64,000 nt of DNA from a bacterium (lineage in GTDB: Bacteria; Hinthialibacterota; Hinthialibacteria; H5-UNCL2), in contig JABTUV010000007.1 of the NCBI GenBank assembly GCA_015075175.1, forward strand, positions 174,122-238,121, in the 5' to 3' direction. Both the position numbers and the translations under genes were made by a program. Shown piece after piece: positions 30,033-42,048 of the stretch. Under the pieces are notes generated by a model. That model was not told the DNA's origin. It worked only from the letters and a program-made list of their open reading frames with translations, and ran no database searches. Position 1 is the first letter of the stretch. The number at the start of each line of letters is the position of its first letter.

Positions 30033-31196
30033 ATGATCGTGGGCGTACCCCGGGAGACCTTCCCGGGAGAGAACCGCGTGGCGCTGGTCCCCGGCGTGCT
30101 CGCCGCGTTAACCAAACACAAGTGGGAAATCCTGATCGAAAAGAACGCCGGCCTGGCCGCGGGCTTCCGAGATCAGGATTACGTCGACAAGGGGGCGAAG
30201 ATCGCCAGTCGAGAAGAGGTGTTTCAGAAAGCCGACATCGTCTTACAGGTCCGCGCGCTGGGCGCCAATCCAGAGGCGGGCCGGGCCGACCTGCCCCTTC
30301 TGCGCAAGGAGCAGATCGTCATCGGCATGATGGAGCCGCTCACCGCCGGGCGCGAGGCGGCGGCTCTGGCCGAACGCGGCGCCACCGCCTTCGCCCTCGA
30401 ACTCATCCCCCGCATCACCCGCGCCCAGAGCATGGACGTGCTCTCCTCCATGGCAACCATCGCCGGTTACAAGGCCGTACTCCTGGCGGCCAATCATCTT
30501 CCGCGCATGTTTCCCATGCTGATGACAGCGGCGGGCACCGTCACGCCCGCGCACGTGTTCGTGGTGGGCGCGGGGGTGGCGGGATTGCAAGCCATCGCCT
30601 CCGCCCGACGCTTGGGCGCCAAGGTCGAGGCCTACGACGTGCGCCCCGCCGTGAAAGAACAGATCGAGAGCCTGGGCGGCAAGTTCGTCGAACTGCCCAT
30701 CGAGACGGGACAGGCCGAGGACAAGGGCGGCTACGCCAAGGCCATGGATGAAGATTTCTACAAGCGCCAGCGCGAACTGATGCTCTCGGTAGTCGCGCAC
30801 AGCGATGTGGTGATTACGACCGCGGCGGTTCCCGGCAAGAAGGCGCCGGTACTCGTCACGGCGGAGATGGTGCGGGCCATGGCGCCCGGGTCGGTGATCG
30901 TGGACCTGGCCGCGGAACGCGGCGGCAACTGCGAACTGACCCGGCCGGGCGAGACGGTGCGCGCGGGCGAGGTGACCATTCTGGGGCCGCTCAACGTGCC
31001 CGCGACCATCCCCTATCACGCCAGCCAGATGTTCGCCAAGAACGTCACCAACTTCCTGGTCAACATGATCACCAAGCAAGGCGAGTTCAACATCGACTGC
31101 AACGATGAAATCGTCAGCGAGACGCTGGTCGCCCGGGGCGGACAGGTCGTGCATCCACGGGTGCGCGAGACGCTCGGGTCGCCGGCCTCGGCCTGA
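30033..31196 (+). CDS. pntAA: NAD(P) transhydrogenase subunit alpha 1
   Basis: NAD(H)-binding soluble part of the proton-translocating transhydrogenase, which uses the proton gradient to pass hydride from NADH to NADP. The 387 residues include GVPRETFPGENRVALVP at the start, the nucleotide-binding GAGVAGLQAIASARRLGAKV (near 180-199), and the mobile loop and VVITTAAVPGKKAP near 262. The start follows GAGGAGACG. The three genes together form the split version (three polypeptides) of the enzyme. Confidence 0.95.
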   Translation: MIVGVPRETFPGENRVALVPGVLAALTKHKWEILIEKNAGLAAGFRDQDYVDKGAKIASREEVFQKADIVLQVRALGANPEAGRADLPLLRKEQIVIGMMEPLTAGREAAALAERGATAFALELIPRITRAQSMDVLSSMATIAGYKAVLLAANHLPRMFPMLMTAAGTVTPAHVFVVGAGVAGLQAIASARRLGAKVEAYDVRPAVKEQIESLGGKFVELPIETGQAEDKGGYAKAMDEDFYKRQRELMLSVVAHSDVVITTAAVPGKKAPVLVTAEMVRAMAPGSVIVDLAAERGGNCELTRPGETVRAGEVTILGPLNVPATIPYHASQMFAKNVTNFLVNMITKQGEFNIDCNDEIVSETLVARGGQVVHPRVRETLGSPASA

Positions 31197-31217
31197 CGGG
31201 AGAAAGGACCAACGCAC

Positions 31218-31540
31218 ATGTCAACCATATCCTTCGTCGCCGCCGGCGGCATCACCGGGGAGATACCTTCGTCGATATCTTGACCATTTTCGTGCTGGCC
31301 ATCTTCGTGGGATTCTACGTCATCACCAAGGTACCGCCGCTCCTGCACACCCCGTTGATGTCCGGCTCCAACGCCCTCTCCGGCATCACCATCGTGGGCG
31401 CGCTGGTCTCCGCGGGTACCCAGCACAGCACCCTGACCACCTGGCTGGCCTTCGCCGCGGTGGTCTTCGCCACCATCAACGTGGTCGGCGGTTTTCTCGT
31501 CACGCATCGTATGCTGGAAAAATTCAAGAAGAGGAATTAA
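31218..31540 (+). CDS. pntAB: NAD(P) transhydrogenase subunit alpha 2 (one-base frameshift)
   Basis: Small membrane subunit (about 107 aa) with three helices: FVLAIFVGFYVITKVPPLL, MSGSNALSGITIVGALV, and LAFAAVVFATINVVGGFLV. The best start is ATG 31218 (STISFVAAGGITG) after AGAAAGGA, but that frame hits a stop at 31280. Adding one G to the GGGG at 31256-31259 joins it to the rest (DTFVDILTIF), giving the normal N-terminus. Otherwise the ORF starts at 31280 inside helix 1. Confidence 0.9.
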
Positions 31541-31544
31541 CGCC

Positions 31545-32945
<1,401 letters not shown>

Positions 32946-32948
<3 letters not shown>

Positions 32949-33060
32949 GGTGGGCACGGCGCACCATGAATCGATCCGCCGGGCGTGGCGGTGCGCGGTG
33001 CGCATTGCGTGCCACCATCGTATGCGGCAAGCGTGGTGGTGCGCGGTGCACGCCATACTG
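32946..33060. repeat. R1 hairpin cluster after pntB
   Basis: TAGGGTGGGCACGGCGCACC starts at the pntB stop, followed by several GGTGCGCGGTGCGC words in the other orientation to about 33055. The beginning of the next gene (start and signal peptide) is read from this cluster. Confidence 0.75.
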
Positions 33061-34415
33061 GTCGGCGTCGCGCACGCCGCCGGCGAGGCCGATCTGCGCG
33101 CGCTGCTCGCAGGTTTCGACGGCGAGGCCGGTCTTTATGCCAAAGACCTGACGACCGGCCGCGAGATCGGCGTCCTTGCCGACAAGCCCTTCTACCTGGC
33201 CAGCATCACCAAGGTCTTCATCATGGCCGCCGTCTACGACAAGTTGGAACGCGAGGGCCTCTCGCGCGAGCACGTGCTGGCCTTCACGCCCGAGGACTAC
33301 CGCGAAAAAACCCGCATCCTGCGCGACCGCTACGACGACACCTGGACGGTGGCGCGTCATCGATCCCATGATCAACGTGTCCGACACGGCGGCGACGGAC
33401 CTTCGTCAAGTTCGTGGGAGAGGAGCAACTGAACCGATTCGTCCAATCGTTGGGGATATCGGGAGTGGGGAAGATCACCTCCATCGGACACCTGGACCGC
33501 GAGATCATGCGGCGCATCGATCCCCGGTTCGCCGATGTACCCTTTCATCTGCTGGAGCGGTGGATGCGGGGTGGAGAGGTCGAGGCCATCGTGCCGGAGT
33601 ATTTCGAGCGGGACCCTCGCACTACCGCGGCCTACCGACTGCGCTACCACGGGGCCTATCAGGACTATTACGCCAGCGGGTGGAACTCGGCCACGCCGCG
33701 TGCGGTCGGCACGCTGTTGGAGCGCATTGCGCGCGGAAAGGTCGTGTCGGCGAGCGCCTGCGGCCACATGCTGGACACGATGGGCCGGTCTTCGGCGCCG
33801 CGCATGGGCCGGCGCCTTCCCCCGACCGTCTGGACTTACAGCAAGGACGGCGGAAAGTACCGCGTCACTTGCTCGGCGGGGATCGTCCGCGAGGGAACGT
33901 TTGAAATGGTGGTCGGCGCATTCACGCAGAACTGCGACCGGGACGCGGGCGGAAGGCTCGTGGCGGAGGCCGCCGAACTCGCCTATCGCCTCTTGCGACC
34001 GGCGGACTTGAGATTGCCGCCGCTATCCGCCACGCCCGAGCGGCTGTCGCCGCTCTTCTTGCTGCGCGATGAGCACAGCCAGGCCATCTGGAACCGGCAC
34101 GGCCAGGACGAACGCGCGCTGGTGGCCGCCCGACGCGCCGCCGCACGCAATCGTTTTACCGCCGGGCAACTCGTGGGGGCCGCGGTCTCCGCCGACGGCC
34201 TACCCGCCGACCTTCCGCTGGTGGTAGCCGCCGACGGTCCTGACGGCGCCCATGTCCGCTATCAGAACGTGCTGCGCGCGGGACAGGTCAGTTCCTGGAC
34301 GCCGGGCTTCACGCCGACCCGCCCCGGAACCTGGACCATTTCGTTCTATTGCCAGGGGACGCCGGTGCGTTCCGCGACGTGCACGATCGCACCCGCAACA
34401 CGTCGCACCCCTTAA
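33022..34415 (+). CDS. Class A beta-lactamase-like serine hydrolase (frameshifted)
   Basis: Exported serine hydrolase. A signal-like N-terminus (MRQAWWCAVHAILVGVAHA) is encoded by R1 repeat DNA. The Ser-x-x-Lys motif is SITK (near residue 62), and VSDTAATDL in place of SDN follows near 120. The rest, from EEQLNRFVQSLGI, runs in another frame to 34415 and carries ITSIGHLDREI, WNSATPRAVGTLLERI and a late GTFEMVVGAFTQ strand, then a C-terminal beta domain of about 110 residues. Two small breaks at about 33350 and 33405 hide one continuous protein of about 463 residues. It may be a penicillin-binding-like or true beta-lactamase; drug resistance cannot be inferred. Confidence 0.72.
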
Positions 34416-34500
34416 CAAGGGGGGTTGGGGGATTGCCCACCGCACGCGGCAGCAAGCTGCCGCACTCCATACGCACCCCTTAACAAGAGGGGATTCACAG
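34407..34500. repeat. R5 repeat pair
   Basis: CACCCCTTAACAAGGGGGGTTGGGG and a second CACCCCTTAACAAGAGGGG flank GCGGCAGCAAGCTGCCGC, itself a hairpin also present near 62135. The first overlaps the 3' end of the hydrolase. A relative occurs near 45283 and 35613. Confidence 0.65.
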
Positions 34501-34502
34501 GA

Positions 34503-35357
34503 TCAGTAGTCTACCGGCGCCATGCTCTTGGGTTGAATCGGTGGGCTTGCACCGGCGGGCGCGCCTGCCGCGCCCTTCATCGCTTCCGCCGCCATCTTGG
34601 TCAGGTCCCCTTCGCGCGCGCCCGGCGGCGGCGTGAACCGGAAAGTATCCTCGGCGAACTTCGGCGCCAGGTCGTACTTGGTGTATTCCTGCACGAGCAT
34701 CATTTGACCCGGTTGCACGCCCTGCATGAGCGGGGCGAACATGGCGCCCTCCGGGCCCATCGTTTCCTTCATCATTTTCAGCAACTCCAGCATGTCCATC
34801 TGCATCTTGCGCAGGAGATACTTGTCCTTGTCGACCCAGAGGTCGGCGCGGACCCCGGTCGCGATGTCGACGGCGAAGCGATGGCAGAGGACGCCGCTGA
34901 CGTTCTCCTCGCCCTTCATCTCGGCTCCCTGGGCCAGCTGGGCCAGGGCGGCGGCGTTGTCGGCATTCAACAGCCTGCCCATGAGATCGCCCTGCGAGGA
35001 GAAGTCGCCCAAGGGACCGGAAGTCGCCCCGCGGAAGTCCACGCCCACCGGCGCGGGCAGCTTCTGGTACATCTCGAGCATGGGAAGATACACGTACAGG
35101 TGCGTGCCGTCCGAGACGGAGACCGCGCCGGCTACTTCCGTGCGAAACAGGTTGGGCCGCTGCATCTTCATCTCGGTGGGAATGGACATGGCGGGCATCC
35201 CGGGAAGGCCCATGGTCAGCGTGAACGAACAGCTCATGGCCTCGATCTTCGAGTAGGTCTCCCCCATCTTCTCCAGCACGGCCAGGGGCGTGGTCTGGGC
35301 GCTCACACTGGACAGGTAGAGAACGACAAGCGCGCCGGTCGCAAGCAAACGTTTCAT
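34503..35357 (-). CDS. LolA/DUF2092-like periplasmic protein
   Basis: Exported protein of about 284 aa with a signal peptide (MKRLLATGALVVLYLSSVSAQ). The fold pattern resembles LolA/LppX-type lipid carriers: alternating strands such as SCSFTLTMGL, FRTEVAGAVSVSDGTHLYVYLP and CHRFAVDIATGVRADLWVDKDKYLLRKMQM. Such proteins carry lipids or lipoproteins between membranes. Two ATGs compete; 35357 is preferred because the AAAGG ribosome site is then about 12 nt away and the signal peptide is tidy, while 35369 would sit directly on it. The proline-rich tail is unusual. Confidence 0.65.
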   Translation of the reverse strand: MKRLLATGALVVLYLSSVSAQTTPLAVLEKMGETYSKIEAMSCSFTLTMGLPGMPAMSIPTEMKMQRPNLFRTEVAGAVSVSDGTHLYVYLPMLEMYQKLPAPVGVDFRGATSGPLGDFSSQGDLMGRLLNADNAAALAQLAQGAEMKGEENVSGVLCHRFAVDIATGVRADLWVDKDKYLLRKMQMDMLELLKMMKETMGPEGAMFAPLMQGVQPGQMMLVQEYTKYDLAPKFAEDTFRFTPPPGAREGDLTKMAAEAMKGAAGAPAGASPPIQPKSMAPVDY

Positions 35358-35451
35358 GGACGCGGACATCCTTTCCCGTAAGTTGTTGATGGCAACATAT
35401 CACGAACCGTTGGGCGACGCCATTCCCTCCCAAGACCGTCCTTCGACTCGC

Positions 35452-35597
35452 GTAGGGTGCGCACCGCGCACCATGACCCAGTCCAGCGAGCGTGGGGTGC
35501 GCACCGCGCACCTTGACCCGGTCCAGCGAGCGTAGGGTGCGCACCGCGCACCTTGACCCGGTCCAGCGAGCGTGGTGGTGCGCGGTGCGCACCCTAC
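35452..35597. repeat. Three tandem 40-bp units of R1 plus an inverted copy
   Basis: GTAGGGTGCGCACCGCGCACC followed by TTGACCCGGTCCAGCGAGC is repeated three times in register (35452-35571; the first unit has ATG for TTG and two other changes), then GGTGCGCGGTGCGCACCCTAC closes it in reverse orientation. It lies between groEL's end and the LolA-like gene. Confidence 0.9.
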
Positions 35598-35670
35598 TCC
35601 CCCAGTCCCCCAGCGCCTCTTATCAAGGGGGAGCGGCGGCCCCGGCCGCAGGTCCCCGGCCGGAAAAGCA

Positions 35671-35700
35671 GGGGGCGCGGCCCTTGCGGACCGCGCCCCC
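35671..35700 (-). terminator. Candidate terminator of groES-groEL
   Basis: GGGGGCGCGG-CCCTTGCGGA-CCGCGCCCCC: a very strong 10-bp stem. On the minus strand it is followed by TGCTTTTCC, a weak T-run, about 30 bp after the groEL end. Confidence 0.55.
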
Positions 35701-35729
35701 CGTGTATATCCAATGGACGGACGAACGGA

Positions 35730-37392
<1,663 letters not shown>

Positions 37393-37425
37393 TTATGTCT
37401 CTGGATGGGTTGAATTGTCTTGCAA

Positions 37426-37710
37426 TCAGTCGATGACGCCGAGGATGTCGTCCTCGCGCAGAATCAGGTGCTCTTCGCCCTTGATCTTGACTTCGGTCCC
37501 GCCCCACTTGAGATGAGGACCAGTCGCCCGGTTTGACCGAGGCGGATGCAGCTTGCCGTTGTCGTCGGTCTTACCCGGTCCAACCGAGATGACCTTGGCC
37601 TTCTGCGGCTTCTCCTTGGCGGTATCGGGGACGTAGAGACTGCCGATTTTCTGCTCCTCTTCCTCCATGCGCTTGACCAAGACTCGGTCTGCCAGAGGTT
37701 TTACGGCCAT
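37426..37710 (-). CDS. groES: Co-chaperonin GroES (with a frame-neutral garbled stretch)
   Basis: 10-kDa co-chaperonin, 94 residues as read. The ends are normal: PLADRVLVKRMEEEEQKIGSLYVPDTAKEKP and GTEVKIKGEEHLILREDDILGVI. Residues 57-67 (PRSNRATGPHL) do not fit the family; the DNA there reads as SVKPGDLVLIS if three single bases are restored. The three losses cancel, so the ORF stays open but that loop is wrong. No CIRCE (TTAGCACTC) inverted repeat was found upstream; the 37.72-37.86 kb upstream DNA is AT-rich. Confidence 0.93.
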   Translation of the reverse strand: MAVKPLADRVLVKRMEEEEQKIGSLYVPDTAKEKPQKAKVISVGPGKTDDNGKLHPPRSNRATGPHLKWGGTEVKIKGEEHLILREDDILGVID

Positions 37711-38137
37711 GACGAAAAACTCCTTTCCGATCGCTATGTTGGGTTGTTTTTAAGCAAAATCAAACCGGTCCCCACGGGAACCGCGGATGAAAATCGCAAG
37801 AACTTTGCCAAAACCGTAAGCTATTTAATATCAAGTAAATATGAGATTCTGTGCATCACTTGTGACGTGGAATTGCGCCATTCTGGCACAGGCAGGCCAG
37901 GCGTCCCATGGCGGCGACACCTTGTCGTTCCGGCTATAGCGGCGACATCTTTGTGGCTGGTCGTGCCGGTATCCTGCCGACACATGGGGAGAGCGCGCGT
38001 CCCGCGGCGTGGACGCCGCCGGGACCGGCGACAACACGTCGCCGTGATGGCATCGCGGGCCGCTGCCTTGCCTTTGGAGGCATCTCAGTGTACCTTCAAT
38101 TCGGCATGTTGCCGGAACCGCAGGTCGCGAGTGGACC
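37711..38137. other. Intergenic region between groES and comB
   Basis: The first 150 bp are AT-rich and must hold the groES promoter (minus strand); no CIRCE and no clear sigma-32 pair. The rest is GC-rich with GCGGCGACA and CTTTGT words repeated twice (37912 and 37946), and hairpin-forming CCGCCGGGACCGGCG near 38010. No ORF with coding features. Confidence 0.45.
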
Positions 38138-38890
38138 GTGAAATTGTATACCATCCCCCATCGGGGCCAACTTCTGCTGCAAAAACCCAACCTGGCGTGG
38201 GCGGTCGTGATCGACGTGCTGCGTTACAGCACCACCCTGGCGGCGGGCCTGGCGAACGGTGCGTTGCGAGCCTATCCGGCGCGCGAAGAGGAGGAGGCGC
38301 GCAAGTATCACGCCGACCTTGTGTCGCGATGCGAGCCGGCGCTGCTCTGCGGCGAGCGCGAGGGCCTGCCTCTGCCCGGTTTCGACTTGGGCAATTCGCC
38401 GCTCGAATTCACCCGCGAGCGCGTGGCCGGCAAGACGCTGGTCACGCTCACCACCAACGGCACGCTCACCCTGCGCACCTGCGCCGGCGCCGTGCGCATC
38501 CTTCTGGGAAGCTTCGTCAACGCTCCCGCCCTGGTCGCGTACCTGGCCCGGCACAATCCCGACTCGGTCTACCTGGTCTGCTCCGGCAAAGAGAACGCCT
38601 TCTGCATCGAGGATTTCGCGTGCGCCGGCTACGTCGCGCGCCTGCTCTTCCGCGCCATGCCGGACAACGTCCTCTCCGATCCCCACACCATCGCCGCCTG
38701 CCGATTGATGGCCGACTATCATAACAACATCGAGCGGCTCCTTTTCGACAGCAACCACGGCAAGTATCTGTGCTCGCTGGGTTTTTCCGAGGACCTGAAG
38801 TATTGCGCCAGGCCGGGCGAAATCGACGCCGTGCCCGCCTATGACGGCACGTACCTGGTTCCCGCCGAGGCCATGGGAGGCGAGACGTGA
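38138..38890 (+). CDS. comB: 2-phosphosulfolactate phosphatase (ComB family)
   Basis: Enzyme removing phosphate from 2-phosphosulfolactate to give sulfolactate. The 250-residue protein has the family hallmarks: IDVLRYSTTLAAGLANGA (25-42), GEREGLPLPGFDLGNSPLEF near 73-92, TTNGT near 105 and SGKENAFCIEDFACAG near 149. In methanogens this is a coenzyme M step, but many bacteria without coenzyme M carry it, with sulfolactate role unknown or in spores or osmotic adaptation. A GTG start at 38138 is used. The next gene starts inside its stop (GTGA). Confidence 0.93.
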   Translation: MKLYTIPHRGQLLLQKPNLAWAVVIDVLRYSTTLAAGLANGALRAYPAREEEEARKYHADLVSRCEPALLCGEREGLPLPGFDLGNSPLEFTRERVAGKTLVTLTTNGTLTLRTCAGAVRILLGSFVNAPALVAYLARHNPDSVYLVCSGKENAFCIEDFACAGYVARLLFRAMPDNVLSDPHTIAACRLMADYHNNIERLLFDSNHGKYLCSLGFSEDLKYCARPGEIDAVPAYDGTYLVPAEAMGGET

Positions 38891-40136
38891 GCATACCGCT
38901 CCTGGAACGCCTGATCGCCGACGCCTGGCTGCATCAACAGCGCTGCCAAGGGTGCCGCGATTGCCTGGTCATCTGCCCGGTGGTAGACGAGACGACGGTA
39001 GCCGCGGGCGGGCTTCTGCGCGCCATGGAAGCGCCGGAAGCGATGACGCCGGCGGAACGCCGGTTCGCCGCCGATTGCACCCTGTGCGGGCAATGCGTGC
39101 CGGCCTGCCCCACCGGAGCGCGACGGGACGTGATGACGCACGCGCTCAGTTCGCCGCCTTTTCCAGCTCGCAGCCGGCGCGGGGCTGGCTTCCGCGCCTT
39201 TGGTGGAGGGACTGCGGCGCGATCTGGCGCATCTACGGGAGAGCCGGCGCCTGGGACGGCTGGGACCGCTCTTGGATCGCCAGCCTGTGCTGCGCACAGC
39301 GGCTGTTGTGGATCAGCGCCGCCGCCGCCGCGCCCCAGGCTGGCCGTCTCGCTCTACGACTTCTGCGGCCTGCTGGCCGAAGAACTCAGCTGGTCGCGGG
39401 CGACAGCACCCCAGCGGACGCGGCTGGACGACCGGCATCCGTCCAGCGGAGCTGGCCGCCCGATTCTGGAAATCTGCCGCGAGACCGGCGCCTACGAGAT
39501 CATCTGCGCGGAGGACTTGACGCCGTCTTTTTCGCTCGTCTTGGGCATTGCGAACCCTCCGAGCGGCCCGCGACGCGGTCTTCTGGCTGGCGGACTGGCT
39601 GGCGCAGCGCCAGCCGCAGCTGACCTGGCGGGGTGAGTGCGCGCGCCTCTTTCTCCCCGCCACCCTGCGCGACGAAAACGCCAAGCGCTTCCCGCCCCGT
39701 TTCTACGGCGACGAGCTGGTGCGCAATTACGCCCGCACGGGAGTCCCCAGGACACTTTCCGACGGCCACACCGCGGTCGATCCGGCATCTCCCCGGTCGA
39801 GGCTTTCCCAGCCGGATTCTGTCCCACCTGCGCAGCCACGCGCGCCGGATACTCGTGACGGAGACGTTTTCGGAGGCTGCCCGGCTGAAGGAGCAGGCCG
39901 CTCGCGGGGGCGCCAAGGTCCTCCTGATTCACGAGGCGCTGGAAGCGACGCCCTTAGCCGAAAGGGGCACGCCCGCCGCGCCCGAGGAGGTGAGCCGGAT
40001 CGCCGTCGAGGGCGCCCCCGTTGCGCTCCCCGTCGATGCCTTCCAGCTGCCGGAAACCGTCGACGAGTTCAAACTGGACGAAGACGACCTGCCTCCCTTT
40101 GCGCAGGAGCCGCCGCATGATCCCGACCGCAACTGA
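38887..40136 (+). CDS. Iron-sulfur protein with two 4Fe-4S motifs (frameshifted)
   Basis: Begins with a GTG overlapping the comB stop. Residues 20-31 give CQGCRDCLVICP and 64-75 give CTLCGQCVPACP, a ferredoxin-like pair as in heterodisulfide-reductase C or LutB-type subunits. After that the protein can be followed only by switching frames: LVEGLRRDLAHLRESRRLG (39.20 kb), PPPRPRLAVSLYDFCGLLAEELS, ICRETGAYEIICAEDL, DAVFWLADWLAQRQPQLTW, and SHLRSHARRILVTETFSEAARL to DDLPPFAQEPPHDPDRN at 40136. About 410 residues in all. Partners and substrate are unknown; coupling to comB suggests a linked redox step. Confidence 0.7.
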
Positions 40137-40893
40137 GTCGGCCCTCGCCCTGTCGGAGCTGGGCCGCGCCCTCGTCAACCTGCTGTTTCCGCCGTTGTGC
40201 GTGGTGTGCCGGCAGGGGCTTTGCGAGGACGAAGAGGAGATTTGCCGGACGTGCCGCAATCGCTTCACCGAGCTGCCGTTGCCGGCGTGCCGGCGGTGCG
40301 CGGCGCCCCTGCCGCCGCAGCCCGACCCGTACCATCCCGAGCCGTGCCGGCATTGCCCGCCCGCGCCCGTCCATTTTGACGCGGCGGGCGCCGCCCTGCT
40401 CTACGACGGCGCGGCGGCGGATGCCCTGTGCGCCTACAAATTCCGCTTCCGCCGCCGCCTGGCCCGCGTGTTCGTTCCTCCCATGATCGACGCCGTGGAA
40501 CGCCTGTGGACCGAAGTTTCTTTTACCGCGGTCGTGCCCGTGCCCCTGCATCGCGCCCGCCAGCGCTGGCGCGAGTTCAACCAGTCGGAACTGCTGGCGC
40601 AGGGCCTCTGCGAAGCGCGCCATCTGTCGCTGGTCGCCGACGCGGTGGTGCGGGTCAAGCGCACGCCGCCCCAGTCGCGCTACGGCTCGCACGCGAGACG
40701 CCGCAGCAACATCGCGGGAGCCTTTCGCGTCGAGAACGCCCGCCCGCTGGAGGGTGGGTGCATTTTGATCGTGGACGACATCATGACCAGCGGGGCGACC
40801 GTGAACGAATTGGCGCGCGTGCTCAAAGAGGCGGGAGCCGGGAAGGTCTTCGTCCTGACGGCCGCCCGCGCGGTCGGACATCGTCCGGCGTGA
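40117..40893 (+). CDS. comF: ComF family amidophosphoribosyltransferase-like protein
   Basis: Protein of 258 aa in the ComF/GntX family, linked in many bacteria to DNA uptake. The N-terminal zinc-binding part has CVVCRQGLC, CRTCRN, CRRC and CRHC. The C-terminal phosphoribosyltransferase domain carries PVPLHRARQRWREFNQSELLA near 150 and the PRPP loop ILIVDDIMTSGATVNEL near 222. No other competence gene is near. Start ATG 40117 lies just inside the end of the preceding gene. Confidence 0.9.
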   Translation: MIPTATESALALSELGRALVNLLFPPLCVVCRQGLCEDEEEICRTCRNRFTELPLPACRRCAAPLPPQPDPYHPEPCRHCPPAPVHFDAAGAALLYDGAAADALCAYKFRFRRRLARVFVPPMIDAVERLWTEVSFTAVVPVPLHRARQRWREFNQSELLAQGLCEARHLSLVADAVVRVKRTPPQSRYGSHARRRSNIAGAFRVENARPLEGGCILIVDDIMTSGATVNELARVLKEAGAGKVFVLTAARAVGHRPA

Positions 40894-40937
40894 CCGGCGC
40901 GCAACGACGGCATCCTGCCGGCGCTACGGGAGAAGCC

Positions 40938-41987
40938 ATGGCCGACTTCCGCGTCGTACTCATCGAACACGGATACGCCGAGCGCACCCTCGAACGCGGG
41001 ATCATCACCGCCGCGGGCGGCGAGTTCATCGACGCCGAGTCCCTGCCCCGGCCCGAGGCTCTGCGCCTGTGCGAGTCCGCCGACGTGGTCATGCTGCGCC
41101 GCATTACCGTTACCTCGCAGATGCTCTCCGCCTGGCGCCGCTGCAAGCTGGTCATCCGTTACGGCGTCGGCACGGACAACATCGACGTGTCCGCCGCTAC
41201 CCGCCTCGGCATAATGGTCGGCCACGTGCCGACCTATTGCGTGGACGAAGTGGCCACCCACGCGTTGGCGCTGCTGCTGGCCTGCATACGCAACGTCCCC
41301 TGGACGCATCAGCGCATGAGGGAGGGCGCCTGGGACGTGACGCGCACCGCGCCGATCTTCCGTATGGAGGGCCGGACCCTGGGCATCGTCGGGCTGGGCC
41401 AGATCGGCAGTCGTCTGGCGCGCCTCGTGCAGTCCTGGGGCCTCACTGTGCTGGCGACCGATCCTTGGATCGAGCCGCAACACGCGCGCGAACTGGACGT
41501 GAGGCTCGTGTCGCTGGAAGAACTGTGCGGGAGAAGCGATTACATCTCGCTGCACGTCCCCCTGCTGCCGGAGACGCACCACCTGATCGGAACGGCCCAG
41601 CTGGCGGCGATGAAACCGGGCGCCGTGCTCGTCAACACCGCGCGCGGCGGGGTCGTCTATCCCCAGGCGTTGCTTGAGGCGCTGAATCCTGGGAGGTTGG
41701 CGCGCGCCGCGTTGGACGTGTATGAAGAGGAGCCGTTGCCCGGCGATTCGCCCTTGCGCTCCCATCCGCAGGCGCTCTTGACTGACCACATGGGCTGGTA
41801 CTCAGAGGATTCGCAGCGCGACTTGCAGCGCCACGCCGCCGAATTGGCTGTATGCGTCGGTGTCGGCGGCCTGCCCGGCTCGTTGGCCAATCCGCAGGTA
41901 CTTCAGCAACTGGGACGTTTCGACGAATGGCGGCCCGCCGACAACATGCGTTGGCAACTGCGCCGCCTGGCGGCCTTGGGGGAGTGA
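40938..41987 (+). CDS. D-isomer specific 2-hydroxyacid dehydrogenase
   Basis: NAD-dependent dehydrogenase of 349 aa, closest in look to C-terminal-binding-protein or D-3-phosphoglycerate dehydrogenase-like members. The NAD site GIVGLGQIGSRLARLV is near 150, the catalytic Arg in NTARGGVVY near 237 and Glu in DVYEEEPLPG near 262; the final catalytic His is in LTDHMGWYSEDS near 284. The C-terminus is about 30 residues longer than a minimal member and has no ACT domain, so serine synthesis is not certain. The ATG at 40938 follows CGGGAGAAG. Confidence 0.85.
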   Translation: MADFRVVLIEHGYAERTLERGIITAAGGEFIDAESLPRPEALRLCESADVVMLRRITVTSQMLSAWRRCKLVIRYGVGTDNIDVSAATRLGIMVGHVPTYCVDEVATHALALLLACIRNVPWTHQRMREGAWDVTRTAPIFRMEGRTLGIVGLGQIGSRLARLVQSWGLTVLATDPWIEPQHARELDVRLVSLEELCGRSDYISLHVPLLPETHHLIGTAQLAAMKPGAVLVNTARGGVVYPQALLEALNPGRLARAALDVYEEEPLPGDSPLRSHPQALLTDHMGWYSEDSQRDLQRHAAELAVCVGVGGLPGSLANPQVLQQLGRFDEWRPADNMRWQLRRLAALGE

Positions 41988-42048
41988 GGCAAGGGGCCGT
42001 TCAGGCGGCGACGTGCCGCTGTGGCATCTAACGTCACGACCGCCCCAA

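Noticed and set aside
37711-37860. CIRCE heat-shock operator
   Set aside because: No TTAGCACTC-N9-GAGTGCTAA or close variant was found on either strand.
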